This document shows, one piece after another, positions 49,430-59,381 of a stretch of DNA of 64,000 bases. Position 1 is the stretch's first letter. Each line of letters begins with the position of its first letter. The position numbers were made by a program, and so were the translations under genes. The stretch is from Pseudomonas sp. MAG733B (GTDB taxonomy: Bacteria; Pseudomonadota; Gammaproteobacteria; Pseudomonadales; Pseudomonadaceae), in contig NZ_CP145732.1 of assembly GCF_036884845.1 (NCBI RefSeq), positions 5,828,001-5,892,000 on the forward strand, written 5' to 3'. The notes beneath the pieces were generated by a model. It had not been told where the DNA came from, searched no databases, and was given only the letters and a program-made list of their open reading frames with translations.

Positions 49430-51205
49430 TTACTCGGCCTTTGGCGTTTCGCGCAGACGAATGTGCAGTTCGCGCAATGCCTTGGCATCCACCTGACCCG
49501 GTGCCTGAGTCATGACGTCCGCCGCGCTCTGGGTTTTCGGGAAGGCGATCACTTCACGGATCGACTGGGCGCCGGTCATCAGCATCACCAGACGGTCCAG
49601 ACCGAAGGCCAGGCCACCGTGCGGCGGCGCGCCGTATTTCAGCGCGTCGAGCAGGAAGCCGAATTTCTCTTCCTGTTCCGCTTCGTTGATACCCAGCAGA
49701 CGGAATACAGTCTGCTGCATCTCTTTGCGGTGGATACGGATCGAACCGCCGCCCAGCTCGGTGCCGTTCAGAACCATGTCGTAGGCACGGGACAGCGCGG
49801 TTGCCGGGTTGGCTTCCAGCTCTTCCGGAGTGCACTTCGGCGCAGTGAACGGATGGTGCAAGGCGGTGAAGCTGCCGTCGTCGTTCTCTTCGAACATCGG
49901 GAAGTCGACGACCCACATCGGTGCCCACTTGCAGGTCAGCAGGTCCAGGTCGTGGCCCAGTTTGATCCGCAGCGCGCCCAGGGCTTCGCTGACGATCTTG
50001 GCCTTGTCGGCGCCGAAGAACACGATGTCGCCGTCAACTGCACCCACGCGATCAAGGATAGCGTTGAGGTTTTCCAGCGGGATGTTTTTCACGATCGGCG
50101 ACTGCAGACCGTCAACGCCGGCAGCGCGCTCGTTGACCTTGATGTACGCCAGGCCCTTGGCACCGTAGATACCGACGAACTTGGTGTAATCGTCGATCTG
50201 CTTGCGCGGCATGCTTGCCCCGCCTGGAACGCGCAAAGCGGCGATACGGCATTTCGGGTCGTTGGCCGGGCCGCTGAACACCTTGAAATCGACTTCCTTG
50301 AGCTGATCGGCAACGTCAACCAGTTCCAGCGGGTTACGCAGGTCCGGCTTGTCGGAACCGTAACGACGCATGGCCTCTTCGAAGGTCATGTGCGGGAAAT
50401 CACCGAATTCCAGACCCAGCACTTCCTTGAACAGGTTGCGGATCATTTGCTCGGTCAGGCCCATGATCTCTTTTTCATCGAGGAAGCTGGTCTCGATGTC
50501 GATCTGGGTGAATTCCGGCTGGCGGTCGGCACGCAGGTCTTCGTCACGGAAGCACTTGGCGATCTGGTAGTAACGGTCGAAGCCGGCCACCATCAGCAGT
50601 TGCTTGAACAGCTGTGGCGATTGCGGCAGGGCGAAGAACGAACCGGCGTGGGTACGGCTCGGGACCAGGTAGTCGCGAGCGCCTTCCGGAGTAGCACGGG
50701 TCAGGATCGGCGTCTCGACGTCGAGGAAGCCGTTCTCGTCCAGGAAGCGACGGATGCTGGTGGTCATGCGCGAACGCAGACGCAGCTTCTCGGCCATTTC
50801 CGGGCGACGCAGATCCAGGAAGCGATAACGCAGACGGGTCTCTTCGCCGACGTCGGAGAACTCGTTCAACGGGAACGGCGGGGTTTCCGATTCGTTCAGC
50901 ACTTCCAGTTCATAACCAAGGACTTCGATCATGCCCGACGCCATGTTGGCGTTGGTCGCACCCGCCGGACGCAGGCGAACCTTGCCGGTGATCTTCACAA
51001 CGTACTCGCTGCGCACGCGATCGGCGGCGGCGAAGGATTCAGCGCGATCCGGATCGAACACGACCTGGGCCAGACCGTCACGATCACGGATATCGAGGAA
51101 AATCACCCCACCGTGGTCACGGCGACGGTGGACCCATCCGCAAAGGGTAATTTCCTGGCCTTCCAGGCTTTCGTTCAGTTGGCCGCAATAATGGCTGCGC
51201 ATCAT
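49430..51205 (-). CDS. aspS: Aspartyl-tRNA synthetase
   Basis: Class II synthetase of 591 residues, bacterial type with the inserted GAD domain. The start is the ATG at 51205 ([14 protein letters not shown]); an in-frame ATG at 51310 is too far upstream. An OB-fold anticodon domain is at the N-terminus; motif 2 is [18 protein letters not shown] near residue 217 and motif 3 [15 protein letters not shown] near 530. The P. aeruginosa enzyme is nondiscriminating, also charging tRNA-Asn for GatCAB, and the same may hold here. Confidence 0.97.
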   Translation of the reverse strand: MMRSHYCGQLNESLEGQEITLCGWVHRRRDHGGVIFLDIRDRDGLAQVVFDPDRAESFAAADRVRSEYVVKITGKVRLRPAGATNANMASGMIEVLGYELEVLNESETPPFPLNEFSDVGEETRLRYRFLDLRRPEMAEKLRLRSRMTTSIRRFLDENGFLDVETPILTRATPEGARDYLVPSRTHAGSFFALPQSPQLFKQLLMVAGFDRYYQIAKCFRDEDLRADRQPEFTQIDIETSFLDEKEIMGLTEQMIRNLFKEVLGLEFGDFPHMTFEEAMRRYGSDKPDLRNPLELVDVADQLKEVDFKVFSGPANDPKCRIAALRVPGGASMPRKQIDDYTKFVGIYGAKGLAYIKVNERAAGVDGLQSPIVKNIPLENLNAILDRVGAVDGDIVFFGADKAKIVSEALGALRIKLGHDLDLLTCKWAPMWVVDFPMFEENDDGSFTALHHPFTAPKCTPEELEANPATALSRAYDMVLNGTELGGGSIRIHRKEMQQTVFRLLGINEAEQEEKFGFLLDALKYGAPPHGGLAFGLDRLVMLMTGAQSIREVIAFPKTQSAADVMTQAPGQVDAKALRELHIRLRETPKAE

Positions 51206-51325
51206 GGTCGTGGTTTCACTTCTCGTAATTCGAAATTCAGTTGGAGATCCTGCAGCAGCCCCCGCCTTTAAAAAGTCGTCGGGTGATGCAAGAGCACACG
51301 TGTCGTTCAACTCAGGCTCCAGACC

Positions 51326-51547
51326 TTAGTCAGCTTTGTCGCCGCCGGCCAGGTTCTTCTTGGAACCGGTCTTGAAATCGGTCTCGTACCAGCCAGTACC
51401 GCTGAGGCGGAAGCCCGGCATGGACAGCATCTTCTTAAGCTCTGGCGCCTGGCACGCAGGGCAGTCGACCAGCGGTGCATCGCTGATCTTTTGAATGGCT
51501 TCCAACTGATGACCACAGGAAGCACATTGATAATCGTACATCGGCAT
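51326..51547 (-). CDS. FmdB-family zinc ribbon protein
   Basis: A 73-residue small protein with an N-terminal zinc ribbon: YDYQCASCGHQLEA and VDCPACQAPELKK supply two CxxC pairs, followed by FRLSGTGWYETDFKTGSKK. I chose the ATG at 51547 (MPMYDYQC); a second ATG six bases later is possible. It sits 120 bases upstream of aspS on the same strand, its usual neighbour in pseudomonads, so the two are probably cotranscribed. Function is unknown; the FmdB name comes from a regulatory protein of methylotrophs. Confidence 0.88.
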   Translation of the reverse strand: MPMYDYQCASCGHQLEAIQKISDAPLVDCPACQAPELKKMLSMPGFRLSGTGWYETDFKTGSKKNLAGGDKAD

Positions 51548-51670
51548 GGAGGTTGTCTCGGCGATCAGATTGCTACCGCACACGCGGGGTTTTGCGGCAA
51601 AGAGCGGGATTATATCCATTAAATGCGGCCTGTGCAGCCGTAAGACTGCACAGATCGACATGCGACCCTT

Positions 51671-52021
51671 TCACTGCCGAGACTGAGGCATCACCCCACA
51701 ACCTCCTTCCTTGAGACTGTGTACAACACAGACCACCCGCACCAGTCCGCTGAAGTTCTTCACCCCACCATGGCGCAAATGCACTTCGCGATCCACGTGG
51801 GACAACAACGCGCTGACCGAGCAGCCATTGAGCCGGGCGATGTCGCCCAGAATATCCCAGTAAACCTGCTCAAGTCGCAAACAGGTGGCGAAGCCATTCA
51901 ACCGCACCGACCGGGACAAAGGCTGAACCAGCCCCATATCGAATTCACTGACAAATGGATCAATCCTTTTGTCCTTTACAGGATCAATCCTCCCCTCGTT
52001 TCGCCTGTCTCCATAAACCAT
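51671..52021 (-). CDS. Ribbon-helix-helix domain protein
   Basis: A 116-residue protein with a central ribbon-helix-helix-like domain: SRSVRLNGFATCLRLEQVYWDILGDIARLNGCSVSALLSHVDRE (about residues 35-80), followed by HGGVKNFSGLVRVVCVVHSL. The same architecture occurs in small pseudomonad proteins of unknown role. I chose the ATG at 52021, which has AAGGAG ten bases upstream; an in-frame start at 52063 is possible. It lies upstream of the FmdB gene on the same strand. A DNA-binding role is inferred from the fold only. Confidence 0.75.
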   Translation of the reverse strand: MVYGDRRNEGRIDPVKDKRIDPFVSEFDMGLVQPLSRSVRLNGFATCLRLEQVYWDILGDIARLNGCSVSALLSHVDREVHLRHGGVKNFSGLVRVVCVVHSLKEGGCGVMPQSRQ

Positions 52022-52278
52022 GTCGTTGACACTCCTTTGCCATCTCGCGGTTTTCATAAGCACGCTTATAAAACCGCGAGGGCAAAGTTATATCCAGATG
52101 ACTTTATGACCGTCTGCGTAGGATAAGCCAACAGCTGAGGGCAGATCGTGGAGTGCGTCCTACGCCGCCAGTTTTCCCACGCAGACTGGCGAAAACTCGG
52201 TCAACAGACAGGTACTTTTCGAGGGATCAAGGCGACGCGCCAACAGCACCCACAGAGCGTCATTCGCGCGTCAACGTG

Positions 52279-52749
52279 TTACTGATCCAGCAGGGCGCGG
52301 AGCATCCATGCGGTTTTTTCGTGAACCTGCATACGCTGGGTCAGCAGATCAGCCGTCGGCTCGTCACTGACTTTGTCGAGCAGCGGAAAGATCCCGCGAG
52401 CCGTGCGGGTGACGGCTTCCTGCCCCTCGACCAATTGCCTGATCATGTCTTCGGCGGCAGGCACGCCTTCCTCCTCTTTAATAGAGGACAGTCGCGCATA
52501 AACGGCGTAGGCACCGGGCGCAGGAAAACCGAGGGCACGAATCCGCTCGGCAATCGAATCGACCGCCAGGGCCAACTCGTTGTATTGCTCCTCGAACATC
52601 AGGTGCAGGGTCCGGAACATCGGGCCGGTGACGTTCCAGTGGAAGTTATGGGTTTTCAAATAAAGTACGTAGGTGTCCGACAGCAGACGCGAAAGTCCGT
52701 CGACGATGGACTTGCGATCCTCTTCACTGATACCGATATCGATTGCCAT
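52279..52749 (-). CDS. Dps-family ferritin-like protein
   Basis: A 156-residue ferritin-like DNA-protection protein. The ferroxidase-site pattern is present: [15 protein letters not shown] (His near 34 and 38), then [26 protein letters not shown] with the Glu and Asp ligands, and [12 protein letters not shown] at the C-terminus. It lacks the lysine-rich N-terminal tail used by E. coli Dps to bind DNA, so iron storage and peroxide detoxification may dominate. AGGGG precedes the ATG. It corresponds in position to the dps gene near aspS in P. aeruginosa. Confidence 0.92.
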   Translation of the reverse strand: MAIDIGISEEDRKSIVDGLSRLLSDTYVLYLKTHNFHWNVTGPMFRTLHLMFEEQYNELALAVDSIAERIRALGFPAPGAYAVYARLSSIKEEEGVPAAEDMIRQLVEGQEAVTRTARGIFPLLDKVSDEPTADLLTQRMQVHEKTAWMLRALLDQ

Positions 52750-53058
52750 GTTTTTCCCCTAAAGGTGATGAAATTCATCCAACAGGTGCAAGACCACTCT
52801 AGCAAGCCTGCCGCCGCATCGCAGCCCCGGATCGCCCATGAGCCTGCGACAAATCGCCCCCGACACACCGCTGGACGCCCTGATTTGAGTAGCCTGCGGC
52901 TTTGCTGTTAAATAGACAGCGTGTCGTGGGTGCCCATTTTTTCCGGGTGCTGCGCATAGGCTGATATCGGGTACGTGTCCAACGCCTCCTATTGTTCTGA
53001 AGCGAACCGTGCCTCATCAGCTCTTCCTTGTGAGCTGTCTTAACGTGAGTCAATCAAA
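52750..53058. other. Divergent region between dps and the membrane cold-shock gene
   Basis: No gene is evident. A promoter-like pair, TTGAGT (52885-52890) and TTAAAT (52908-52913) with 17 bases between, points towards the cold-shock gene and implies a leader of about 139 bases. A small hairpin, CAGCTC/GAGCTG (53018-53023 with 53032-53037), lies 22 bases before the ATG. The Shine-Dalgarno in front of 53059 is poor. Confidence 0.5.
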
Positions 53059-53661
53059 ATGTTGAAAATCGTCCACCTGCTAATAGGTGCAGCGGCTTTG
53101 CTGCTGTCCTTCATCCCTAGCCTGCGTTCCGAAGCCGTACCTTACCTGCAACAGCCCGATGCACTGTACCTGGCCCTTTTCGGCCTGCTTAACCTCACTC
53201 TCGCACCCGTCATCCCTTACTGGAACAAAGGTCCACGTCATCAACTGCAAAACCTGGTCAGCGCCCTGCTGGTTCTGGCTGTCGTTCTGCAAACCCTGAC
53301 GCTGATCGCACCGATGCCCGTCATCGCCGGTCAACCTGCCGTTCTGTTCAGCCTGGTCGCCGCCCTGGTCGCTGTTTTTCTGCACCTGGCCATCAGCTTC
53401 TACAAATCGTCACCGGCTGCCGCTTCGCCAAGCTACGACATGAGCAACCGCGATACCGGCACCGTCAAGTGGTTCAACACTTCCAAAGGCTTCGGCTTCA
53501 TTTCCCGCGATTCCGGCGACGATATTTTCGTGCACTTCCGGGCCATTCGCGGTGAAGGTCACCGCGTTCTGGTCGAAGGCCAGCGCGTGGAATTCTCCGT
53601 GATGAATCGTGACAAAGGCCTGCAAGCCGAAGACGTGATCGCCGCCCTGCCGCGACGCTGA
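53059..53661 (+). CDS. Membrane-anchored cold-shock domain protein
   Basis: A 200-residue fusion of a membrane region and a C-terminal cold-shock domain. Four hydrophobic segments lie near residues 4-21, 36-56, 66-84 and 92-114; the cold-shock domain occupies about 131-198 with RNP1 KGFGFI and RNP2 IFVHF. That domain is close to the stand-alone protein at 36661-36873. Four helices with a cytoplasmic domain would place an RNA-binding module on the inner face of the inner membrane. Similar proteins occur next to dps and slyX in other pseudomonads (recollection). The role is unknown. It has a strong terminator downstream. Confidence 0.88.
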   Translation: MLKIVHLLIGAAALLLSFIPSLRSEAVPYLQQPDALYLALFGLLNLTLAPVIPYWNKGPRHQLQNLVSALLVLAVVLQTLTLIAPMPVIAGQPAVLFSLVAALVAVFLHLAISFYKSSPAAASPSYDMSNRDTGTVKWFNTSKGFGFISRDSGDDIFVHFRAIRGEGHRVLVEGQRVEFSVMNRDKGLQAEDVIAALPRR

Positions 53662-53669
53662 TCCGAGGC

Positions 53670-53709
53670 AAAAAAAACCGCGAACAGCCTGGCTGCTCGC
53701 GGTTTTTTA
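53670..53709. terminator. Bidirectional terminator between the membrane cold-shock gene and slyX
   Basis: The arms AAAAAACCGCGAACAGCC and GGCTGCTCGCGGTTTTTT form a long stem with one mismatch and A/T tails on both sides. It serves the convergent genes ending at 53661 and 53721. Confidence 0.95.
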
Positions 53710-53720
53710 TTGCCTGCATT

Positions 53721-53927
53721 TCAGTAATGCGGAGGCGGTGCCTCTTCTTCGAAAGTCTCGAACTGGCCGGCCATTTCTTCCTGGCGCTTGAGCAGCGCCG
53801 CCATCTGCAATTGCAGGCGCTCCACCGCCCGCTGCTGCGCTGCCAGCACATCATTCAAGGCCTGGATGGTGTCATCCTGAAACGCCAACTGACTCTCCAG
53901 ATCGGTAACGCGATCTTCCAGGCTCAT
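53721..53927 (-). CDS. slyX: SlyX homologue
   Basis: A 68-residue coiled-coil protein of unknown function. [41 protein letters not shown] gives a continuous heptad pattern, and the end EEAPPPHY is the SlyX signature. It begins two bases after the HIT-gene stop, so the two are cotranscribed. Confidence 0.93.
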   Translation of the reverse strand: MSLEDRVTDLESQLAFQDDTIQALNDVLAAQQRAVERLQLQMAALLKRQEEMAGQFETFEEEAPPPHY

Positions 53928-53929
53928 GA

Positions 53930-54355
53930 TCAGCCCTCCACGAACGTGAAATCGTCGGTCAACACCAAGTGCAACCGCTCGCGAATCGCCGCGACCTGCT
54001 CTGCGCTGTAAGGCTTGGCCGGATGTTTACCCCAAACCGGAGCGGGCCAGGCGGCGTCCTCTCGTTTACGCACGATCACATGCATGTGCAACTGACTGAC
54101 TACATTACCCAACGCCGCGACATTCAACTTGTCAGCGTCGAATGAGTCCTTGAGCAACTCCGACAAAAGGGTCGTTTCCTTCCAGAGTTGCAGTTGATCG
54201 GCGACATCCAACTGAAATATCTCACTGATATCGTCGCGACGAGGCACCAGGATGAACCAGGGATAGTTCGAATCGTTGGACAACAGCAACCGGCACAGCG
54301 GGAAATCACCGATCGGTAGCGTGTCTTGTTGAAGTCGTGGATCTAAAGCGAACAC
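53930..54355 (-). CDS. HIT-domain nucleotide hydrolase/transferase
   Basis: A 141-residue histidine-triad family protein, probably acting on nucleotide phosphoramidates or dinucleotides. I chose the GTG at 54355 ([25 protein letters not shown]), with GGGAG about 7 bases upstream. [21 protein letters not shown] follows and the triad region is [24 protein letters not shown]. The first two histidines of HxHxH are kept, including the middle one that acts as nucleophile in the family, but the third position is Ile. It lies directly upstream of slyX. Confidence 0.86.
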   Translation of the reverse strand: MFALDPRLQQDTLPIGDFPLCRLLLSNDSNYPWFILVPRRDDISEIFQLDVADQLQLWKETTLLSELLKDSFDADKLNVAALGNVVSQLHMHVIVRKREDAAWPAPVWGKHPAKPYSAEQVAAIRERLHLVLTDDFTFVEG

Positions 54356-55271
54356 AGCGCGCACTCCCGCCAGGTCATCAATTTTCAGCTTAGCGCCCAT
54401 CCCGAGAGATCGCACACCAAGCGACTGGACGGCAGCATACCTGCGAACGGCGCCAGCTTCACGACCAACCGCGCTGCGATCCCCTCGAGGTTCCAGTAAC
54501 GGACGCCAGAGCGCCCCGGGATGAACCACTTCTCGGCAAAACGCACCATTAGCGAACCGGCGATACCACAAAAAGCGCTGAAATGACCGAAACACAACGA
54601 TGCGCTCATGCTCCGGGAGCCGCCAAGCTGTATGGATTCAGTACAGCGAATAAAAATTTTTGCACCAAAACCGCACAGTGCGTCTACGCTGACTGCTTCG
54701 CATATCCGCCAATTACTCAATGGCGGGGTGAACCGGTAACGTTTCTGGTTGTCACGCGGCGGTAACAGGATGGTCAACACGATGCGAAGGATGGCGTCAA
54801 GTCCAAACACCAGCAGGATGAAACCCCCGGTTTTATGAGGTTTTTACGGCACCAGGCGGCGCATTAGAAAAAAATATCCATGGAATGCTGATTTGTGCAC
54901 GCTTGTTGCATTCACACCCACATCGTCTATAAGGCACCGCTGGAAGCGGGAACCCTTTAGACCAATTAAAACAGTGGCAGGGTAGCCCGATGGAGATTCA
55001 AACGTTTCACCAGGGACTCTTTTTACCGATGCACCAGCCCAGAAAAACAGCATTAAAGTTGTCAGTCCGGTTGCATCGGGGCTGTAAATTTGCGACATCT
55101 AGCAAGCTGTTTGCGACAGGCTCGTAAAGAAGCTGAAAGGTTAGATGCGCAAGTATCGCCAACATTGTCGGCGTGATATAAGTTTGCGCCGACACAAAAA
55201 GAAAGAGCCGCCCAGATAATAAAACAGGTGGGACGGCAGTACTCTTCTAAAAACCAAAGGAGCAAATCACG
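54356..55271. other. 916-base region between the HIT gene and oprD
   Basis: No well-supported gene. A minus-strand open frame at 54385-54810 starts with GTG and a hydrophobic stretch (FGLDAILRIVLTILLPP) but looks degenerate and has no clear ribosome site. The AT-rich part near 54840-55271 is the oprD control region. It holds an inverted repeat TGTCGGCG/CGCCGACA (55166-55173 with 55187-55194), an AAAAAGAA CA-type motif at 55196-55203, and AAAGGAG right before the oprD ATG. No REP element is present. Confidence 0.5.
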
Positions 55272-56600
55272 ATGCGCGTGATGAAGTGGAGCATGATCGC
55301 ACTGGCTGTTGCAGCAGGCACCTCGCAGTTCGCAATGGCGTCCTCGCAGGACGAATCCAAGGGTTTCATCGATGATTCGAGCCTGAAACTCAAAACCCGT
55401 TTTGAGTACATGAACCGCGATTTCAAGAACGGTGCAGACAACGGTACTTCCGGTACTGCTGGCTATCGTCAGGATTCCGGTCTGAGCCAGTTGCTCACCT
55501 ACGAGTCGGGCTTCACTCAAGGCACCATCGGTTTCGGTCTCGACGCCATGGCAATGGGTTCGGTCAAACTGGACGGCGGCTCGGGCCACCGCGGTAACGG
55601 CCTGTTCGCCAACGACAGCGACGGCAACCCAGAGAAATCCCAGGGCAAGGTAGGCGGTGCAGTTAAACTGCGTCTGTCCGACACCGTCCTGAAATACGGC
55701 CAACAATTCGTTGCCAGCCCAGTATTCGCTACCGATGACAGCCGTCTGCTGCCAGAAGTTGCAACCGGTACCCTGATCACTTCCAAAGAGATCAAAGGCC
55801 TGGAACTGAGCGCCGGTCGTTTCACCGCGCTGAGCAAGCAAACCGGTATGGCCCGTGACAGCATCGGCGGTCTGACCGACGAAGACGGCAACCACGGCAA
55901 AGGCCTGAGCAACGGCATCAACATCTTCGGTGCCAGCTACGCCTTCACCGACAACTTCACCGGTGCCATCGCTGCGTCGGATGCTGAAGACTACTTCAAA
56001 AAGTACTACATCAACCTGAACTACACCCTGCCGATCTCTGATGATCAGTCCCTGAACTTCGACCTGAACGGTTACAAAACCAAAGGCGATGATCGTGGCG
56101 ACCTGGTCGACGCAATCGGCGACGGCACCCTGGGTGTGGACAACAACCTGTGGTCCCTGGCAGCTGCTTACAGCCTCGGCGCTCACAAGTTCACCCTGGC
56201 TTACCAGCAGTCCAGCGGCGACAACGCTTACTACTACGGCGTTGACGGTAACAGCACCATCTTCGTATCCAACTCCATTCAGATCTCCGACTTCGTGGGC
56301 CGCGAGGAGAAATCCTACCAAGCTCGCTACGACCTGAACATGGCTACCTACGGCGTACCTGGTCTGAGCTTCATGACCCGTTACGTAATGGGTAACAACA
56401 TCGAGACCAACGGTCTGGGTGAAGGTAAGGAAAACGAGTGGAACGTCGAGTCCAAGTACGTCCTGCAGGAAGGTCCAGCCAAAGACCTGTCGTTCCGTGT
56501 GCGTTTCGCCAACTACCGTGCAAACGGCGCATACCAGAACTACTCGTCTGACAACTACGACACCCGTGTAATCATCGAGTACCCGCTGAGCATCCTGTAA
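55272..56600 (+). CDS. oprD: OprD-family outer-membrane porin
   Basis: A substrate-specific 18-strand porin of 442 residues. A signal peptide ends at AMA near residue 24; the mature start SSQDESKGFIDDSSLKLKTRFEYMNRDFKN is typical of OprD. GYRQDSGLSQLLTYESGFTQGTIGFGLDAMAM near 57-88 is the conserved early barrel, and the protein ends with the aromatic-rich strand YDTRVIIEYPLSIL. OprD itself takes up basic amino acids, but many paralogues exist, so the substrate is inferred. Location near slyX, dps and aspS matches oprD of P. aeruginosa. It is monocistronic, with a strong terminator. Confidence 0.9.
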   Translation: MRVMKWSMIALAVAAGTSQFAMASSQDESKGFIDDSSLKLKTRFEYMNRDFKNGADNGTSGTAGYRQDSGLSQLLTYESGFTQGTIGFGLDAMAMGSVKLDGGSGHRGNGLFANDSDGNPEKSQGKVGGAVKLRLSDTVLKYGQQFVASPVFATDDSRLLPEVATGTLITSKEIKGLELSAGRFTALSKQTGMARDSIGGLTDEDGNHGKGLSNGINIFGASYAFTDNFTGAIAASDAEDYFKKYYINLNYTLPISDDQSLNFDLNGYKTKGDDRGDLVDAIGDGTLGVDNNLWSLAAAYSLGAHKFTLAYQQSSGDNAYYYGVDGNSTIFVSNSIQISDFVGREEKSYQARYDLNMATYGVPGLSFMTRYVMGNNIETNGLGEGKENEWNVESKYVLQEGPAKDLSFRVRFANYRANGAYQNYSSDNYDTRVIIEYPLSIL

Positions 56601-56631
56601 TCAGGGTGTAACCCCGGCAGTACTGTAAAAC

Positions 56632-56665
56632 AAAAACGCCCACCTCTTCAGGTGGGCGTTTTTTT
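56632..56665 (+). terminator. Rho-independent terminator of oprD
   Basis: AAAAACGCCCACCT, a 4-base loop, then AGGTGGGCGTTTTTTT. It starts 32 bases after the oprD stop. Confidence 0.95.
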
Positions 56666-56749
56666 ATGCCTGCCATAAAGCTGACGCATCGACAAACAAC
56701 TTCGACTCATAACATTAGTACTTTTTGAAATGACTCGATCAAAACTCAC

Positions 56750-56782
56750 AAAAAAGCCCAAGAGGCTATTAATCTCTTGGGC
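56750..56782 (-). terminator. Rho-independent terminator of mscS
   Basis: GCCCAAGAG (56756-56764) and CTCTTGGGC (56774-56782) pair; on the minus strand a T-run (56755-56750) follows. It lies about 30 bases after the mscS stop. Confidence 0.9.
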
Positions 56783-56809
56783 CCCATACAGTAACTATTG
56801 AAAGTACGC

Positions 56810-57652
56810 TTACTGTACTGCCGCTTCCTGAACCACGCGAATAACCCGCTGTGGGAATGGAATATCGATACCGGCCTTTTTCAAACGATCACGGGACTGC
56901 TCATTAAACATGAACATCACATCCCAGTAATCCGCAGTCTTCACCCAGACACGCAGGGAAACAGTGATCGAACTGTCACCCAGTGTCGAAATAACAGCCT
57001 GCGGCTCCGGATCAGTCAATACGCGCGGATCCTTGGCCAGATCCAGCAATACTTGACGGGCCTTTTGCAAGTCCGCTTCGTAATCAACACCTACGTCAAA
57101 CACTACCTTGCGAGTCGGCTGACGGTTGGTGTTGGTGATGATGCCATTCGACAGGTTACCGTTTGGCACGATGATGGTTTTGTTATCGCCGGTGCGCAAC
57201 ACGGTGTGGAAGATCTGGATACTGTCGACAGTACCGGCCACACCCTGGGCTTCGATCCAGTCACCGATGCGAAACGGGCGGAACAGCAAAATCAGCACGC
57301 CACCGGCGAAGTTCGCCAGACTGCCTTGCAATGCCAGGCCGATGGCCAGGCCTGCCGCACCGATGGCCGCCACGAACGAGGTGGTTTCCACACCGATCAT
57401 CGACGCCACGCTGACGATCAGCAGAATCTTCAGAATGATGTTCGCCAGGCTGCTGATAAAGCCTTGCAACGCCAGGTCAGCATTGCGCAACGCAATCAGG
57501 CCGCCGAGTTTTTTCGTGACCTTGTTGATCAACCACCAGCCGATGGCGAGAGTGATGACCGCCAGCAGCACACGGCTGCCGTATTCCATGATCATCGGGA
57601 TCCAGGTTTGCGACACCTTGACCAGGTTATCTACTTCAGCATTCAAGTCCAT
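56810..57652 (-). CDS. mscS: Small-conductance mechanosensitive channel MscS
   Basis: Inner-membrane tension-gated channel, 280 residues, close in length to E. coli MscS. Three helices lie near residues 24-45, 66-88 and 92-125; the pore helix has the glycine/alanine pattern AAIGAAGLAIGLALQGSLANFAGGVLILLFRPF. The cytoplasmic beta domain follows (GDWIEAQGVAGTVDSIQIFHTVLRTGDNKTIIVPNG) and a C-terminal alpha/beta domain ends near IDIPFPQRVIRVV. It relieves turgor on hypo-osmotic shock. It lies downstream of yajQ on the same strand with its own terminator. Confidence 0.95.
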   Translation of the reverse strand: MDLNAEVDNLVKVSQTWIPMIMEYGSRVLLAVITLAIGWWLINKVTKKLGGLIALRNADLALQGFISSLANIILKILLIVSVASMIGVETTSFVAAIGAAGLAIGLALQGSLANFAGGVLILLFRPFRIGDWIEAQGVAGTVDSIQIFHTVLRTGDNKTIIVPNGNLSNGIITNTNRQPTRKVVFDVGVDYEADLQKARQVLLDLAKDPRVLTDPEPQAVISTLGDSSITVSLRVWVKTADYWDVMFMFNEQSRDRLKKAGIDIPFPQRVIRVVQEAAVQ

Positions 57653-57790
57653 CTACGTTCTCCTGATTTCCGGGCACCCGGCACGCGAAAAATAAACGGC
57701 AGAAAGGATCGAGCCCTTGCGGGGTCAACCATTTCTACCGTTGCTTGGGCCTCGGACGCCGAAAACGCCGAGAGGTTCCCGCTGTGTACG

Positions 57791-58276
57791 TCAGTCGCGG
57801 AAGTTGTTGAACTGCAGCGGCATGCCGAATTCCTTGGCGCGCAGTGCAGCGATAGCTTCCTGAAGATCGTCACGCTTCTTGCCGGTGATGCGCACTTGCT
57901 CACCCTGAATGGCGGCCTGGACCTTCAACTTGGCGTCTTTGACGTGAGCGACAATCTTCTTCGCCATCTCTTTGTCGATGCCTTCCTTGAGGACGGCTTC
58001 CTGCTTCATCAGCTTGCCCGACGCGAACGCATCCTTGACCTCAAGGCACTGCACATCGATTTTGCGCTTGACCAGGGCCAGCTTGAGGATCTCAATCATC
58101 GCTTCAAGCTGGAAATCGGCCTCTGCGGTCAGGTTGACGGTCAGGTCCTTTTCCTTGAACTCGAAGCTGCCTTTGCCTTTCAGGTCATAGCGACGATCGA
58201 GTTCCTTGACGGCGTTCTCGACCGCGTTGGTGACTTCGTGTTTGTCCAGTTCGGATACCACGTCGAACGACGGCAT
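57791..58276 (-). CDS. yajQ: YajQ family nucleotide-binding protein
   Basis: A 161-residue protein of the UPF0234 family with two ferredoxin-like halves. The start [31 protein letters not shown] is diagnostic; I chose the ATG at 58276, not the upstream 58321. [33 protein letters not shown] is the C-terminus. YajQ proteins of Xanthomonas and Pseudomonas bind cyclic di-GMP, so a signalling role is possible. It is divergent from the panE-like gene. Confidence 0.95.
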   Translation of the reverse strand: MPSFDVVSELDKHEVTNAVENAVKELDRRYDLKGKGSFEFKEKDLTVNLTAEADFQLEAMIEILKLALVKRKIDVQCLEVKDAFASGKLMKQEAVLKEGIDKEMAKKIVAHVKDAKLKVQAAIQGEQVRITGKKRDDLQEAIAALRAKEFGMPLQFNNFRD

Positions 58277-58337
58277 GTAATCTCTCCAATAAATAGGGGG
58301 CGCTCGATCAAGATGGAGCACGCCTGGCTTGCGGTAA

Positions 58338-59336
<999 letters not shown>

Positions 59337-59381
59337 GCAGCGGCTACGCTGGCCACTTGTTCCTTTGCAGCGATAACCCTG

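Noticed and set aside
54385..54810. A 141-codon minus-strand open frame upstream of the HIT gene, with a hydrophobic beginning
   Set aside because: GTG start with no clear ribosome site, low-complexity mix of residues and no recognisable domain. It may be decayed coding sequence, but I cannot support a gene.
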